A stretch of DNA of 7,286 nt, from contig NZ_JANYGJ010000036.1 of assembly GCF_025362455.1 (NCBI RefSeq), forward strand, positions 1 to 7,286. The letters run 5' to 3'. The notes below the pieces were generated by a model. It was not told the DNA's origin, searched no databases, and saw only the letters and a program-made list of their open reading frames with translations. Numbering within the stretch: the first letter of the stretch is position 1; each line of letters starts with the position of its first letter. The DNA comes from Deinococcus sp. (GTDB lineage Bacteria; Deinococcota; Deinococci; Deinococcales; Deinococcaceae). The position numbers and the translations under genes are program-made. Positions 1-5,558 of this stretch are shown piece by piece.

Positions 1-147
1 GCCGCCCGGCAGCCGCTGGGACGCCAGGCGCAGCCGGAGGAGGTGGCGCGGGTGGTGGTGTTTCTGGCCTCCGGGGGAGGGTCGTTCATGACCGGCTCGG
101 TGGTGACGGTGGACGGCGGCTGCACGGCGACGTTTAACCACAGGTAG
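1..147 (+). CDS. Short-chain dehydrogenase/reductase, C-terminal end (partial)
   Basis: The first 48 codons in frame 1 read through to a TAG stop and match the C-terminal end of classical short-chain dehydrogenases/reductases. The hallmarks are PLGRQAQPEEVARVVVFLAS, where the family has PLGR-x-x-PEEVA-x-x-v-x-FLAS, followed by FMTGSVVTVDGGCTA, the usual 'TG-x-x-x-x-VDGG' ending that closes the subunit around the cofactor and substrate site. The start, the Rossmann glycine motif and the catalytic Ser-Tyr-Lys lie upstream of the window, so the substrate cannot be inferred. Such enzymes are cytosolic NAD(P)(H)-dependent oxidoreductases. The gene is on the same strand as the permease cassette but 1.7 kb away, separated by repeats and a pseudogene on the other strand, so it is probably not part of that operon. 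The stop codon lies in the first unit of a 17-bp tandem repeat. Confidence 0.85.
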   Translation, partial: AARQPLGRQAQPEEVARVVVFLASGGGSFMTGSVVTVDGGCTATFNHR

Positions 148-195
148 CGGGCAACCACGGATAGCGGGCAACCACGAGTAGTGGACAACCACGGC
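145..195. repeat. 17-bp tandem repeat, three units
   Basis: Three consecutive 17-bp units start at 145, 162 and 179, with consensus TAGYGGRCAACCACGR plus one base. The first two differ at only one or two positions and the third carries two more changes. The first unit supplies the TAG stop of the upstream dehydrogenase. The bases just before it (TTTAACCACAGG) resemble a degenerate further unit. This looks like slippage-type expansion; I see no function. Confidence 0.75.
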
Positions 196-273
196 TGACA
201 CGTCACCTGATACGGTAGTCGAGCCTCATACCAGATTAAACTGATCCCACGTCATCCGGCGACCCCTCACATA

Positions 274-296
274 AAATTGCAAGGGTTTGATTTTCG
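274..296 (+). repeat. Relic of the IS3 element's left end
   Basis: Sixteen bases at 274-289 (AAATTGCAAGGGTTTG) are identical to 5555-5570, which spans the left tip of the IS3 element. The nine bases at 288-296 (TGATTTTCG) are identical to 5598-5606 inside the same element. The fragment therefore looks like an IS end that lost an internal 28 bp, with TG at the joint. The matches are short, so chance cannot be excluded for the second part. Confidence 0.4.
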
Positions 297-314
297 GAAT
301 GTACAGTTTAAACC

Positions 315-423
315 ACCGGCTTCAGCCGGTCAGCCCGTATTAAGCGTGTGGGCTTCGAACTGTACCGCCAGAAACTTGTTCACCGCGTTGTTCGATCTTC
401 GAACCCACCGGCTGAAGCCGGTG
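315..423. repeat. Pair of IS200/IS605-type subterminal palindromes
   Basis: Two near-perfect palindromes flank a non-coding spacer. The first, at 315-330 (ACCGGCT-TC-AGCCGGT), has 7-bp arms. The second, at 406-423 (CACCGGCT-GA-AGCCGGTG), has 8-bp arms. ACCGGCTTCAGCCGGT-type palindromes are characteristic of the hairpins at the ends of IS200/IS605 elements and their non-autonomous derivatives. No tnpA or tnpB coding sequence lies between them, so this could be a miniature derivative or a decayed end. A TTGAT pentamer, the published target of ISDra2, occurs at 287-291 and again at 444-448. The right part adjoins the point where the neighbouring hydrolase gene is cut off (about 450). Confidence 0.45.
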
Positions 424-891
424 ATAGTTCAGTGGAAGGGGGTTTGATAGGGGGTTGTTGTCATCACTCGCCGCCTCGTACCCCTTCATGGTGGCGACCT
501 TCTCCGGTCCCATTCTGGCTCGCAACTCGCCCAGGGTCCGCACGTAGCTGGCGATGCTGGACACAATCAGGCCCTTCAGGTGAGACTGATTCTCAAGGGC
601 ATATTCCATGCCCAGCATCCCAGCCCAGGAATTGCCGAACAGGTAAAACCGCTCCAGACCCAGGGCGCGGCGAACCTGCTCGACTTCACCCCGAAAGGGT
701 TCGACGTTCCAGAGAGAAACGTCGCCCGGCTGGTCGGAAAAGTAGGAGCCGAGCTGGTCGTAATCGCAAAAGGTGTACTCGTCAGGAGACAGGTGCTCGA
801 AGCACTCGTGGGTGCAGCCGGGGCCGCCGTGCAAAAGCAGCACGGGCCCGTGCCCGATCTTGCGGGTATCGACGTGATAGCCGCCGCCGAA

Positions 892-1142
892 CTAAGTATG
901 TCCTTGCTGACATTTCGGGATTCCGCTTCTTGGGCAGAACGGACGCGCCTGGGCACGCCTGCCCGCGTCTTGGGCACAGCGGCACCTGTCGGGTGTCTGC
1001 ACCTATCGGGCGTCCTGGCGAGAGCGGCACTTACCTCGCCTCGCCGTCTGCCCGCAAACAGCGCTCCATCCCTCTTCTTCGGAGCTCTGCGAGTCCACGC
1101 CTGCCCGCTCTGCTCGGTAAAGCTTGACAAGGAGATACTTAG
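892..1142. mobile_element. 251-bp MITE-like element with 15-bp terminal inverted repeats
   Basis: The left end at 892-906 (CTAAGTATGTCCTTG) and the reverse complement of the right end at 1128-1142 (CTAAGTATCTCCTTG) match at 14 of 15 positions. The element lies exactly between the N-terminal and main pieces of the proline-iminopeptidase-like pseudogene, which supports insertion. I see no coding sequence in it and no clear target-site duplication: flanks are GCCGCCGAA on the left and ATCCGCTGAA on the right. It is therefore a non-autonomous candidate mobilised by a transposase elsewhere. Its interior is repetitive and contains diverged copies of the 113-bp repeat found in the IS3 element. Confidence 0.65.
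928..1060 (+). repeat. Two diverged units of the 113-bp repeat family
   Basis: TCTTGGGCAGAACGG at 928-942 is identical over 15 bases to the start of the repeat copy at 6580-6692, and CGCCTGCCCGC ends this first short unit near 967. A second unit begins at 967 with GTCTTGGGCA, followed by CGGCACCTGT; 21 of 23 bases at 967-989 match the IS copy. It continues with the motif GGCACC-x-x-x-GGG in two forms and ends CGTCTGCCCGC near 1055. CGCCTGCCCGC recurs at about 1099-1109. The interiors differ from the IS copies, so these are old or rearranged family members. Confidence 0.5.
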
Positions 1143-1177
1143 ATCCGCTGAACGCCTGCCTCGGTTGCCTGGGTCAC

Positions 1178-1750
1178 ACGGTGCTCCAGACATCGTAGAA
1201 AGACGAAACACATGGATTGACGGAAACAGGCGGCCCGCCGCACCTGAAGGGGGAATGGAGAGTCACGCAACTCTACAGCATCGTCCACCTGTGTTCATCT
1301 TCTCCGCACATCGGCGAAAAATGGAAGAGTGTGGTGCGACCCAGAACGACGGCACGCCGTGCCAGGACGACGGCGGGATAAGCCGCGCTGGGCGCGTCGG
1401 TCTGTCGGTGGCCGGAGCACACGAGCGGACCAGGCGCCTCTGGCTGGGCCTGGGCCTGATGTGTTTCCTGAAGATGATTTTCGGCAGCAACGTCCAGCCG
1501 GAAAACCTCACCAACCCTCGGTATTGCCTCCGGGCGTTGCCTGAGATTCCGAAGTGCTCCACCGTGGCCAGCAGCGGCGCCAGCATCAAGGTCGCCGCGA
1601 CCGATCACGTGGTCGTGAGAGCCGAGCCCAGGCCAGTGGAAGAGGCGCGGCTGATGCCCGACCTCTGAAATCGGCGCGAAGCTGCCGGGCAGACGGGTGG
1701 CGACGGTGGCGACCACTCCGGACCGATGCGCCGGGTGAAGGCCGGGGGCA
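1178..1750. other. No recognisable gene
   Basis: Open frames exist on both strands (for example minus 1716-1273, minus 1589-1263, and plus up to 1668). None gives a protein I can place. Stretches with G/C-ending codons occur in two minus-strand frames: near 1716-1670, and in a different frame near 1590-1430. That pattern would fit a decayed, frameshifted gene but does not prove one. Nearest functional signals are the hydrolase start at 1177 (minus) and the permease promoter at 1757 (plus). Confidence 0.4.
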
Positions 1751-1756
1751 GTGACA

Positions 1757-1785
1757 TTGCTTCACATCAAAGGGTTGGCTATGGT
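1757..1785 (+). promoter_or_regulatory. Candidate sigma-70-type promoter of the permease cassette
   Basis: TTGCTT (1757-1762) and TATGGT (1780-1785) are separated by exactly 17 bases. They lie about 115 bases ahead of the permease ATG, in the only clear gap before the cassette. Predicted only from hexamer resemblance and spacing. Confidence 0.4.
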
Positions 1786-1801
1786 AAAGGCAACGTGAAG
1801 C
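1759..1801. promoter_or_regulatory. Inverted repeat flanking the -10 box (possible operator)
   Basis: GCTTCAC at 1759-1765 is the exact reverse complement of GTGAAGC at 1795-1801. The left arm overlaps the candidate -35 and the right arm lies just past the expected transcription start. This is a typical place for a repressor to bind as two half-sites. Seven-base arms can arise by chance, and no regulator gene is present in the window. Confidence 0.3.
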
Positions 1802-1901
1802 ACGACCATGAGCACGCGGGAGTCACGGTTCGTCCGGTGAAATGTACTGTTCGGGGTCCATCAGTGGAGTCACCTTCATTTCCGCGTTTCAAAAGGACCA
1901 C

Positions 1902-3374
1902 ATGAGTGCTGAAAATCTGAACGCCGCCGCGTCGTCTGCCCCGCAGGGCATCGAGGTCCGGTCCATCGACTACGTGCCGCTGCGGGAACGGCATGGTCGG
2001 GTGTCGCAGCTCGGTCCGCTGTGGTTCATGAGCAACGCCCAGATCGCCACCCTGGCCGTCGGGCTGATCAGCGTCACCACCGGCGGCAACCTGGTGTGGT
2101 CGCTCGTCTCCATCGTGCTCGGCGTGCTGCTGGGCACGCTGTTCATGGCGGCGCACTCGGCGCAGGGGCCGCAACTGGGGCTGCCGCAGATGATTCAGTC
2201 GCGGCCCCAGTTCGGTTACGTCGGGGCGTTGCTGGTGTGGCTGTTCGCGTATCTCCAGTACGCCGGTTTCAACATCTTCAACACCGTGCTGGCTGGGCAG
2301 GCCGCCTCGGTGGGCGTGCATGCCGGGTCGCCCAGGATGTGGTTCTGGGTCATCACCGTCATCGCCGTGGCCGTGGCGGTGTTCGGCTACGACCTGATCC
2401 ACCGCTTCGAGCGTTACCTGACCTACGCCACCGTGGCCGCGCTGGCGCTGCTGACCCTGGCCGCCGCGCTGAAGTTGACCCTGCCCGCAGACGCCTGGAA
2501 CCTCGGTCAGTTCCGCTGGGTGCCGTTCCTGGCGCAGCTCGGCGTGGCGGCGGGCTACCAGATCTCCTGGGCCATCTACGTGTCCGACTACTCACGCTAC
2601 CTGCCGCCTTCAGTCACGGTGCGCGGCACCTTCCGGGTGACCTACTGGGGCAGCGCGGCGGGCGGCATCTGGATGATGGCCCTGGGCACCTTCATCGCGG
2701 CGTCGGCGGGCAAGAACTTCGACACCGTGGGCTCGCTCAAAGACGCCGCCGACAGGCTGTTTGCTGGCGCGGGCAGCGTCACCTCCATCATCTTTGCGCT
2801 GGGCCTGGCCTCGGTGATGGCCATCAACATGTACGGCGGCTCGCTGACCCTGATCTCGTCCATCGACTCGCTGCGCCGGGTGCGGCCCACCCTGAGCCTG
2901 CGGGTCGTCACGGTGCTGCTCACCGCCGCACTGTCGCTGGTTGCCGCCTACGCCGCCTCGGCCAACTTTCTGACCAACTTCAACAACTTCCTGCTGCTGG
3001 TGCTGTACTTCTTCATTCCCTGGACCGCCGTCAACCTGACCGACTACTTCCTGGTGCGGCGCGGGCACTACGCGATTCTGGAGATCTTCAAGCCGCTGGG
3101 CATCTACGGAACCTGGGGCTGGCCCGGCATCGTCAGCTACCTGCTGGGCTTCGCGGCCATGATCCCGTTCTTCTCGGTCGGCACGCTGTTTACGGGGGCC
3201 GTCGCCAGTCGTCTGGGCGGGGCCGACATCTCGCTGTTCGTCGGGCTGCCGGTGTCGGCGCTGCTGTACTGGGCACTGACCCGCAACATCGACGTGGCGG
3301 GCGAGCGGCGGCTGGCCGAGCAGCAGGCCGCCGAACTGGAAACGGGCAGGCTGGACGCAGGACAGGTCACCTGA
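1902..3374 (+). CDS. NCS1-family nucleobase/allantoin-type permease
   Basis: This 490-residue membrane protein belongs to the nucleobase:cation symporter-1 (purine-cytosine permease-like) family, which couples uptake of purines, pyrimidines, hydantoins, allantoin or related compounds to Na+ or H+. About 12 hydrophobic segments are visible (roughly residues 38-60, 67-87, 106-133, 147-164, 173-193, 213-229, 245-268, 293-313, 331-353, 363-383, 408-432, 443-461). Family motifs include GPQLGLPQMIQSR (89-101), SDYSRYLP (228-235), INMYGGS (308-314) and PWTAVNLTDYFLVRRGHY (373-390). I chose ATG 1902 because AAAAGGA at 1891-1897 precedes it and the N-terminus matches the family. The in-frame ATG at 1842 adds 20 unrelated residues and has no ribosome binding site. 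The permease is first in a cassette with a ureohydrolase and a C-N hydrolase, which suggests that it imports their substrate. The substrate itself is not decidable here. Confidence 0.9.
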   Translation: MSAENLNAAASSAPQGIEVRSIDYVPLRERHGRVSQLGPLWFMSNAQIATLAVGLISVTTGGNLVWSLVSIVLGVLLGTLFMAAHSAQGPQLGLPQMIQSRPQFGYVGALLVWLFAYLQYAGFNIFNTVLAGQAASVGVHAGSPRMWFWVITVIAVAVAVFGYDLIHRFERYLTYATVAALALLTLAAALKLTLPADAWNLGQFRWVPFLAQLGVAAGYQISWAIYVSDYSRYLPPSVTVRGTFRVTYWGSAAGGIWMMALGTFIAASAGKNFDTVGSLKDAADRLFAGAGSVTSIIFALGLASVMAINMYGGSLTLISSIDSLRRVRPTLSLRVVTVLLTAALSLVAAYAASANFLTNFNNFLLLVLYFFIPWTAVNLTDYFLVRRGHYAILEIFKPLGIYGTWGWPGIVSYLLGFAAMIPFFSVGTLFTGAVASRLGGADISLFVGLPVSALLYWALTRNIDVAGERRLAEQQAAELETGRLDAGQVT

Positions 3375-3391
3375 CGCATGAAGACCTGTCC
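3360..3391. repeat. 9-bp inverted repeat across the permease stop codon
   Basis: GGACAGGTC (3360-3368) pairs perfectly with GACCTGTCC (3383-3391) across a 14-base loop that contains the TGA stop (3372-3374). No T-tract follows, so it is not a classical terminator. In RNA it could stabilise the permease message or weaken read-through into the next gene. Confidence 0.4.
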
Positions 3392-3424
3392 CGACCTGCC
3401 AGCGGTCAACCCGGCGTCCCCCGT

Positions 3425-3506
3425 GACTATGATGGCGCGACTACGATGGCGCGACTACGATGGCGTGACTACGATGGCGTGACTATGATGGTGCCTATGA
3501 TGGCGC
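3425..3506 (+). repeat. 14-bp tandem repeat between permease and ureohydrolase
   Basis: Five head-to-tail 14-bp units start at 3425, 3439, 3453, 3467 and 3481, with consensus GACTAYGATGGCGY. A shortened unit (CTATGATGGCGC, 3495-3506) follows, then a looser GATGACGATGGCGC. Each unit contains GATGG. The array fills most of the 153-bp gap and ends 21 bases before the ureohydrolase ATG. The near-identical units indicate recent slippage expansion, so copy number probably varies between strains. Confidence 0.9.
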
Positions 3507-3527
3507 ACAGATGACGATGGCGCTCAG

Positions 3528-4544
3528 ATGACCAACGACGATCAGCCCCCTGCCGATCAAGCCGCCGCCGATCCGCCCCAAAACGTCGGCCCGCTGGACG
3601 CCAGCGTCACGCCGCGCTACGCGGGCATCGCCACCTTCGCCCGGCTGCCCCGGCTGGAAGACGTGCCGCGCGCCGACATCGCGGTGGTGGGCGTGCCCTT
3701 CGACAGCGGCGTGAGTTACCGGCCAGGGGCACGCTTCGGCCCCGCCCACGTGCGCGAGGCCTCGCGGCTGCTGCGTCCGTACAACCCGGCCCAGGATGTC
3801 GAGCCGTTCTTCCAGCAGCAGGTCGCCGACGCCGGAGACATCGCGGCCAACCCCTTCGACATCTTGGGGGCTGTGGGGCAGATCGAGGCGGCGGCGCGGG
3901 CACTCCAGCAGGGCGGGACGCGCCTGCTGACCATCGGCGGCGACCACACCATCGCGCTGCCGCTGCTGCGGGCGGTGGCCGCGATTCACGGCCCGGTGGC
4001 GGTCCTGCACTTCGACGCCCACCTCGACACCTGGGATACCTACTTCGGCGCGCCCGTCACGCACGGCACGCCGTTTCGCCGCGCCTCGGAAGAAGGCCTG
4101 ATCGACCTGACCGCCAGCCTGCACGTCGGCATTCGCGGCCCGCTGTACTCGCGCAGCGACCTGCGCGACGACGCCCGGCTAGGCTTCGCGGTCATCTCCT
4201 GTCAGGAACTGGAACTCGAGGGTCTGCCCCGCGCGGTGGAGCGGATGTTAGCCCGGCTGGGCAACCGCCCGGTGTACCTGTCGGTGGACATCGACGTGCT
4301 CGACCCGGCCCACGCCCCCGGCACCGGCACCCCGGAGGCGGGCGGCATGACCAGCCGGGAGCTGCTGACCATGCTGCGGGCGCTCAGGGGGGTGAACATC
4401 GTGGGGGCCGACGTGGTGGAGGTCGCGCCCGCCTACGACCACGCCCAGAACACCGCCGTCGCCGCCGCGCACGTGGCCTACGAGATCATCTCGGCCATGA
4501 CCCCGGATCTGCCGCCGGATTCGCCCGCAGCCACGCCGATCTAA
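3528..4544 (+). CDS. Agmatinase/guanidino-acid hydrolase-type ureohydrolase
   Basis: A 338-residue member of the ureohydrolase (arginase/agmatinase) family, cytosolic binuclear-metal enzymes that hydrolyse a guanidino group to urea plus an amine. Metal-site motifs are intact: GGDH (His140), DAHLD (Asp163, His165, Asp167) and DID (Asp254, Asp256). The FGPAHVREASRLLR (70-83), HGTPFRRASEEGLID (179-193), DVLDPAHAPGTGTPEAGG (256-273) and VVEVAPAYD (296-304) stretches are those of the agmatinase, guanidinobutyrase and guanidinopropionase branch rather than arginase. Agmatine is the default guess, but 4-guanidinobutyrate or another guanidino compound is equally possible. A start at 3528 leaves about 28 poorly conserved residues before TPRYAG. 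It is the first possible start after an in-frame TGA at 3498, but no Shine-Dalgarno sequence precedes it, only the 14-bp repeat. The gene lies between the permease and the C-N hydrolase, on the same strand. Confidence 0.88.
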   Translation: MTNDDQPPADQAAADPPQNVGPLDASVTPRYAGIATFARLPRLEDVPRADIAVVGVPFDSGVSYRPGARFGPAHVREASRLLRPYNPAQDVEPFFQQQVADAGDIAANPFDILGAVGQIEAAARALQQGGTRLLTIGGDHTIALPLLRAVAAIHGPVAVLHFDAHLDTWDTYFGAPVTHGTPFRRASEEGLIDLTASLHVGIRGPLYSRSDLRDDARLGFAVISCQELELEGLPRAVERMLARLGNRPVYLSVDIDVLDPAHAPGTGTPEAGGMTSRELLTMLRALRGVNIVGADVVEVAPAYDHAQNTAVAAAHVAYEIISAMTPDLPPDSPAATPI

Positions 4545-4570
4545 GCCGCAGCACCCTGAACCCACCGCCT

Positions 4571-4576
4571 GAGGAG
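4571..4576 (+). promoter_or_regulatory. Strong ribosome binding site of the small ORF
   Basis: GAGGAG lies seven bases before ATG 4584. It is the best Shine-Dalgarno match in the cassette. It serves the small ORF rather than the nitrilase-family gene, whose own ATG at 4684 has no comparable site. Confidence 0.7.
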
Positions 4577-4583
4577 ATGACCC

Positions 4584-4691
4584 ATGCCTGATCTGATCTG
4601 CGCGACATGCCCAGCATCTGTACACTCGGCACCGCTGCCCGGACATGAAATCGTGCCGAGCGGTGCCGCCGGAATGTTCGGCTATGTCTGA
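4584..4691 (+). CDS. 35-residue small ORF coupled to the C-N hydrolase start
   Basis: ATG 4584 to TGA 4689-4691 encodes 35 residues beginning MPDLICATCPASVHSAPLPG. It carries a strong GAGGAG ribosome binding site. Its last codons overlap the next gene's start as ATGTCTGA (4684-4691), an arrangement typical of translational coupling by termination-reinitiation. The peptide has two cysteines as C-x-x-C, two histidines, no membrane segment and no similarity that I recognise. It may be a leader peptide whose role is to deliver ribosomes to the downstream start, or the reading frame may be incidental. The body of the ORF contains competing inverted repeats (4625-4667), which would let translation of the ORF decide which stem forms. 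Confidence 0.5.
   Translation: MPDLICATCPASVHSAPLPGHEIVPSGAAGMFGYV
4625..4667 (+). promoter_or_regulatory. Competing RNA stems ahead of the C-N hydrolase start
   Basis: CTCGGCAC (4625-4632) can pair with GTGCCGAG (4653-4660). The overlapping GGCACCGCT (4628-4636) can pair with AGCGGTGCC (4659-4667). The stems share bases on both sides and therefore exclude each other. They end 17 bases before ATG 4684 and lie inside the small ORF, so ribosome movement would unfold them. This suggests translational control of the downstream gene; it has not been shown. Confidence 0.4.
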
Positions 4692-5550
4692 CTCTGCCAG
4701 CCCCGCTTCAGGCGTCACCTCACCGATCAAAGTCGCCTGCTGTCAGGTCACACTCGCCGTCGGCGACGTGGCGGGCAACCGGGCGCGGGTGAAGGCGGCC
4801 ATTCTGAATGCTGCCGCCGCCGGGGCGCAGGTGGTGGTGGTGCCGGAGCTGGCGAATACCGGGTACATGTTCGCCGACCTGGCCGAGTTGCAAAGGCACG
4901 CCGAGCCGCTAGGCGGCCCCACAGTGCGGGAGTGGACTGACCTGACGAGTGCCCACGGCCTGATCATCGTCGGCGGGCTGGCCGAGGCGGGCGCGGACGG
5001 GCGGGTCTACAACGCCGCCGTGATGATCGACCCCAGTGGCCTCCGGGCCAGTTACCGCAAGGCGCACCTGTGGGACAACGAGAACAACAACCTATTCACG
5101 CCGGGCACGGCGGCCCCGCCCGTGGTCGAGACGGCCCTGGGGCGCATTGGCATGATGATCTGCTACGACCTCGAATTTCCGGAGTGGGTGCGGACAGCGG
5201 CTCTGGCAGGAACTGATCTGCTGTGCGCTCCGGTCAATTGGCCGCTGTTCCCCAGGCCCGCCGGAGAGCGCCCCAGCGAGGTGGTCAAGGTGCAGGCGGG
5301 GGCCAGCGTCAACCGGATGTTCATCGCGGTGGCAGACCGCTGCGGGCAGGAACGCGGCCAGGACTGGCTCGGTGGCAGCGTGATCGTAGACGCCGACGGC
5401 TATCCGCAGACTACCCTAGGGCTTGGGCGGGAGGGAATGCACGTGGCCACGCTCAACCTCTCCGACGCCCGCAACAAGCACGTCAGCGCCCGCAACCATG
5501 TGCACACCGACCGCCGAACTGAGCTGTATTCAACGCCCGAACCGGACTGA
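4684..5550 (+). CDS. Nitrilase-superfamily carbon-nitrogen hydrolase
   Basis: A 288-residue carbon-nitrogen hydrolase with the full Glu-Lys-Cys triad in family context: PELANTGY (Glu55), YRKAHLWDNE (Lys126) and GMMICYDLEFPEW (Cys160). Such enzymes are cytosolic amidases that cleave amide, carbamoyl or nitrile C-N bonds by a thiol mechanism. The sequence resembles the aliphatic amidase and N-carbamoyl amidohydrolase-like branches more than glutamine-dependent or true nitrilase forms, but the substrate is not decidable. I prefer ATG 4684 because it overlaps the small ORF stop (ATGTCTGA) and leaves a normal-length N-terminus before IKVACCQ. The in-frame ATG 4645 would add 13 residues and has no better ribosome binding site. 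The gene lies 139 bases after the ureohydrolase and is probably co-transcribed. It could process the product left after urea removal. An IS3 element begins eight bases after its stop codon. Confidence 0.88.
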   Translation: MSDSASPASGVTSPIKVACCQVTLAVGDVAGNRARVKAAILNAAAAGAQVVVVPELANTGYMFADLAELQRHAEPLGGPTVREWTDLTSAHGLIIVGGLAEAGADGRVYNAAVMIDPSGLRASYRKAHLWDNENNNLFTPGTAAPPVVETALGRIGMMICYDLEFPEWVRTAALAGTDLLCAPVNWPLFPRPAGERPSEVVKVQAGASVNRMFIAVADRCGQERGQDWLGGSVIVDADGYPQTTLGLGREGMHVATLNLSDARNKHVSARNHVHTDRRTELYSTPEPD

Positions 5551-5558
5551 ACTGAAAT

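Larger units (their letters stand above)
148..450. other. Non-coding accessory stretch
   Basis: No credible coding sequence is seen on either strand. The stretch holds the end of the 17-bp repeat array, a region at about 200-273 in which I recognise nothing, an IS3-end relic, and the two IS200/IS605-like palindromes. It replaces the missing 3' part of the hydrolase gene that starts at 1177 on the minus strand. Confidence 0.6.
451..1177 (-). pseudogene. Proline iminopeptidase-type alpha/beta hydrolase, split and truncated
   Basis: Read on the minus strand, codons from 891 down to 451 encode about 147 residues beginning FGGGYHVDTRKIGHGPVL and continuing with the oxyanion loop HGGPG, DYDQLGSYFSDQP, WNVEPFRGEVEQVRRALGL and YLFGNSWAG. 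This is the order and wording of proline iminopeptidases (alpha/beta hydrolase peptidases that release N-terminal proline). The nucleophile elbow reads GNSWA where the family has GxSxG. The catalytic Asp and His and the whole cap-to-C-terminus part are missing, because recognisable homology stops at DDNNP near 451. The N-terminus is separated by a 251-bp insertion (892-1142). Beyond it, 1177-1143 reads MTQATEAGVQRI in another frame from a GTG, with GGAG (minus strand, 1185-1188) seven bases upstream, which fits the family's N-terminus. In the present sequence an in-frame TAG at the element boundary precedes FGGG. The gene is therefore non-functional. Confidence 0.8.

Noticed and set aside
287..448. 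Complete ISDra2-like insertion between the two TTGAT sites
   Set aside because: No tnpA or tnpB is present and no TCAAC-type right cleavage sequence is found after the second hairpin, so only hairpin relics are claimed.
580..1668. 362-codon plus-strand frame across the hydrolase pseudogene
   Set aside because: It runs antisense to the recognisable alpha/beta hydrolase and through the 251-bp element. It has no family motifs and no ribosome binding site.
1786..1901. Guanidine- or purine-type riboswitch in the permease leader
   Set aside because: The 5' leader is about 110 bases, but I see neither a conserved riboswitch core nor a clear expression-platform hairpin. A covariance-model search would be needed to claim one.
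3425..3506. CRISPR array
   Set aside because: The units are 14 bp and directly adjacent with no spacers, and no cas gene is present. This is a simple tandem repeat.
2021..3514. 497-codon open frame overlapping the permease
   Set aside because: It is the +2 shadow of a high-GC gene: the translation is Arg/His/Ala-rich low-complexity sequence, whereas the other frame has clear NCS1 motifs and membrane segments.
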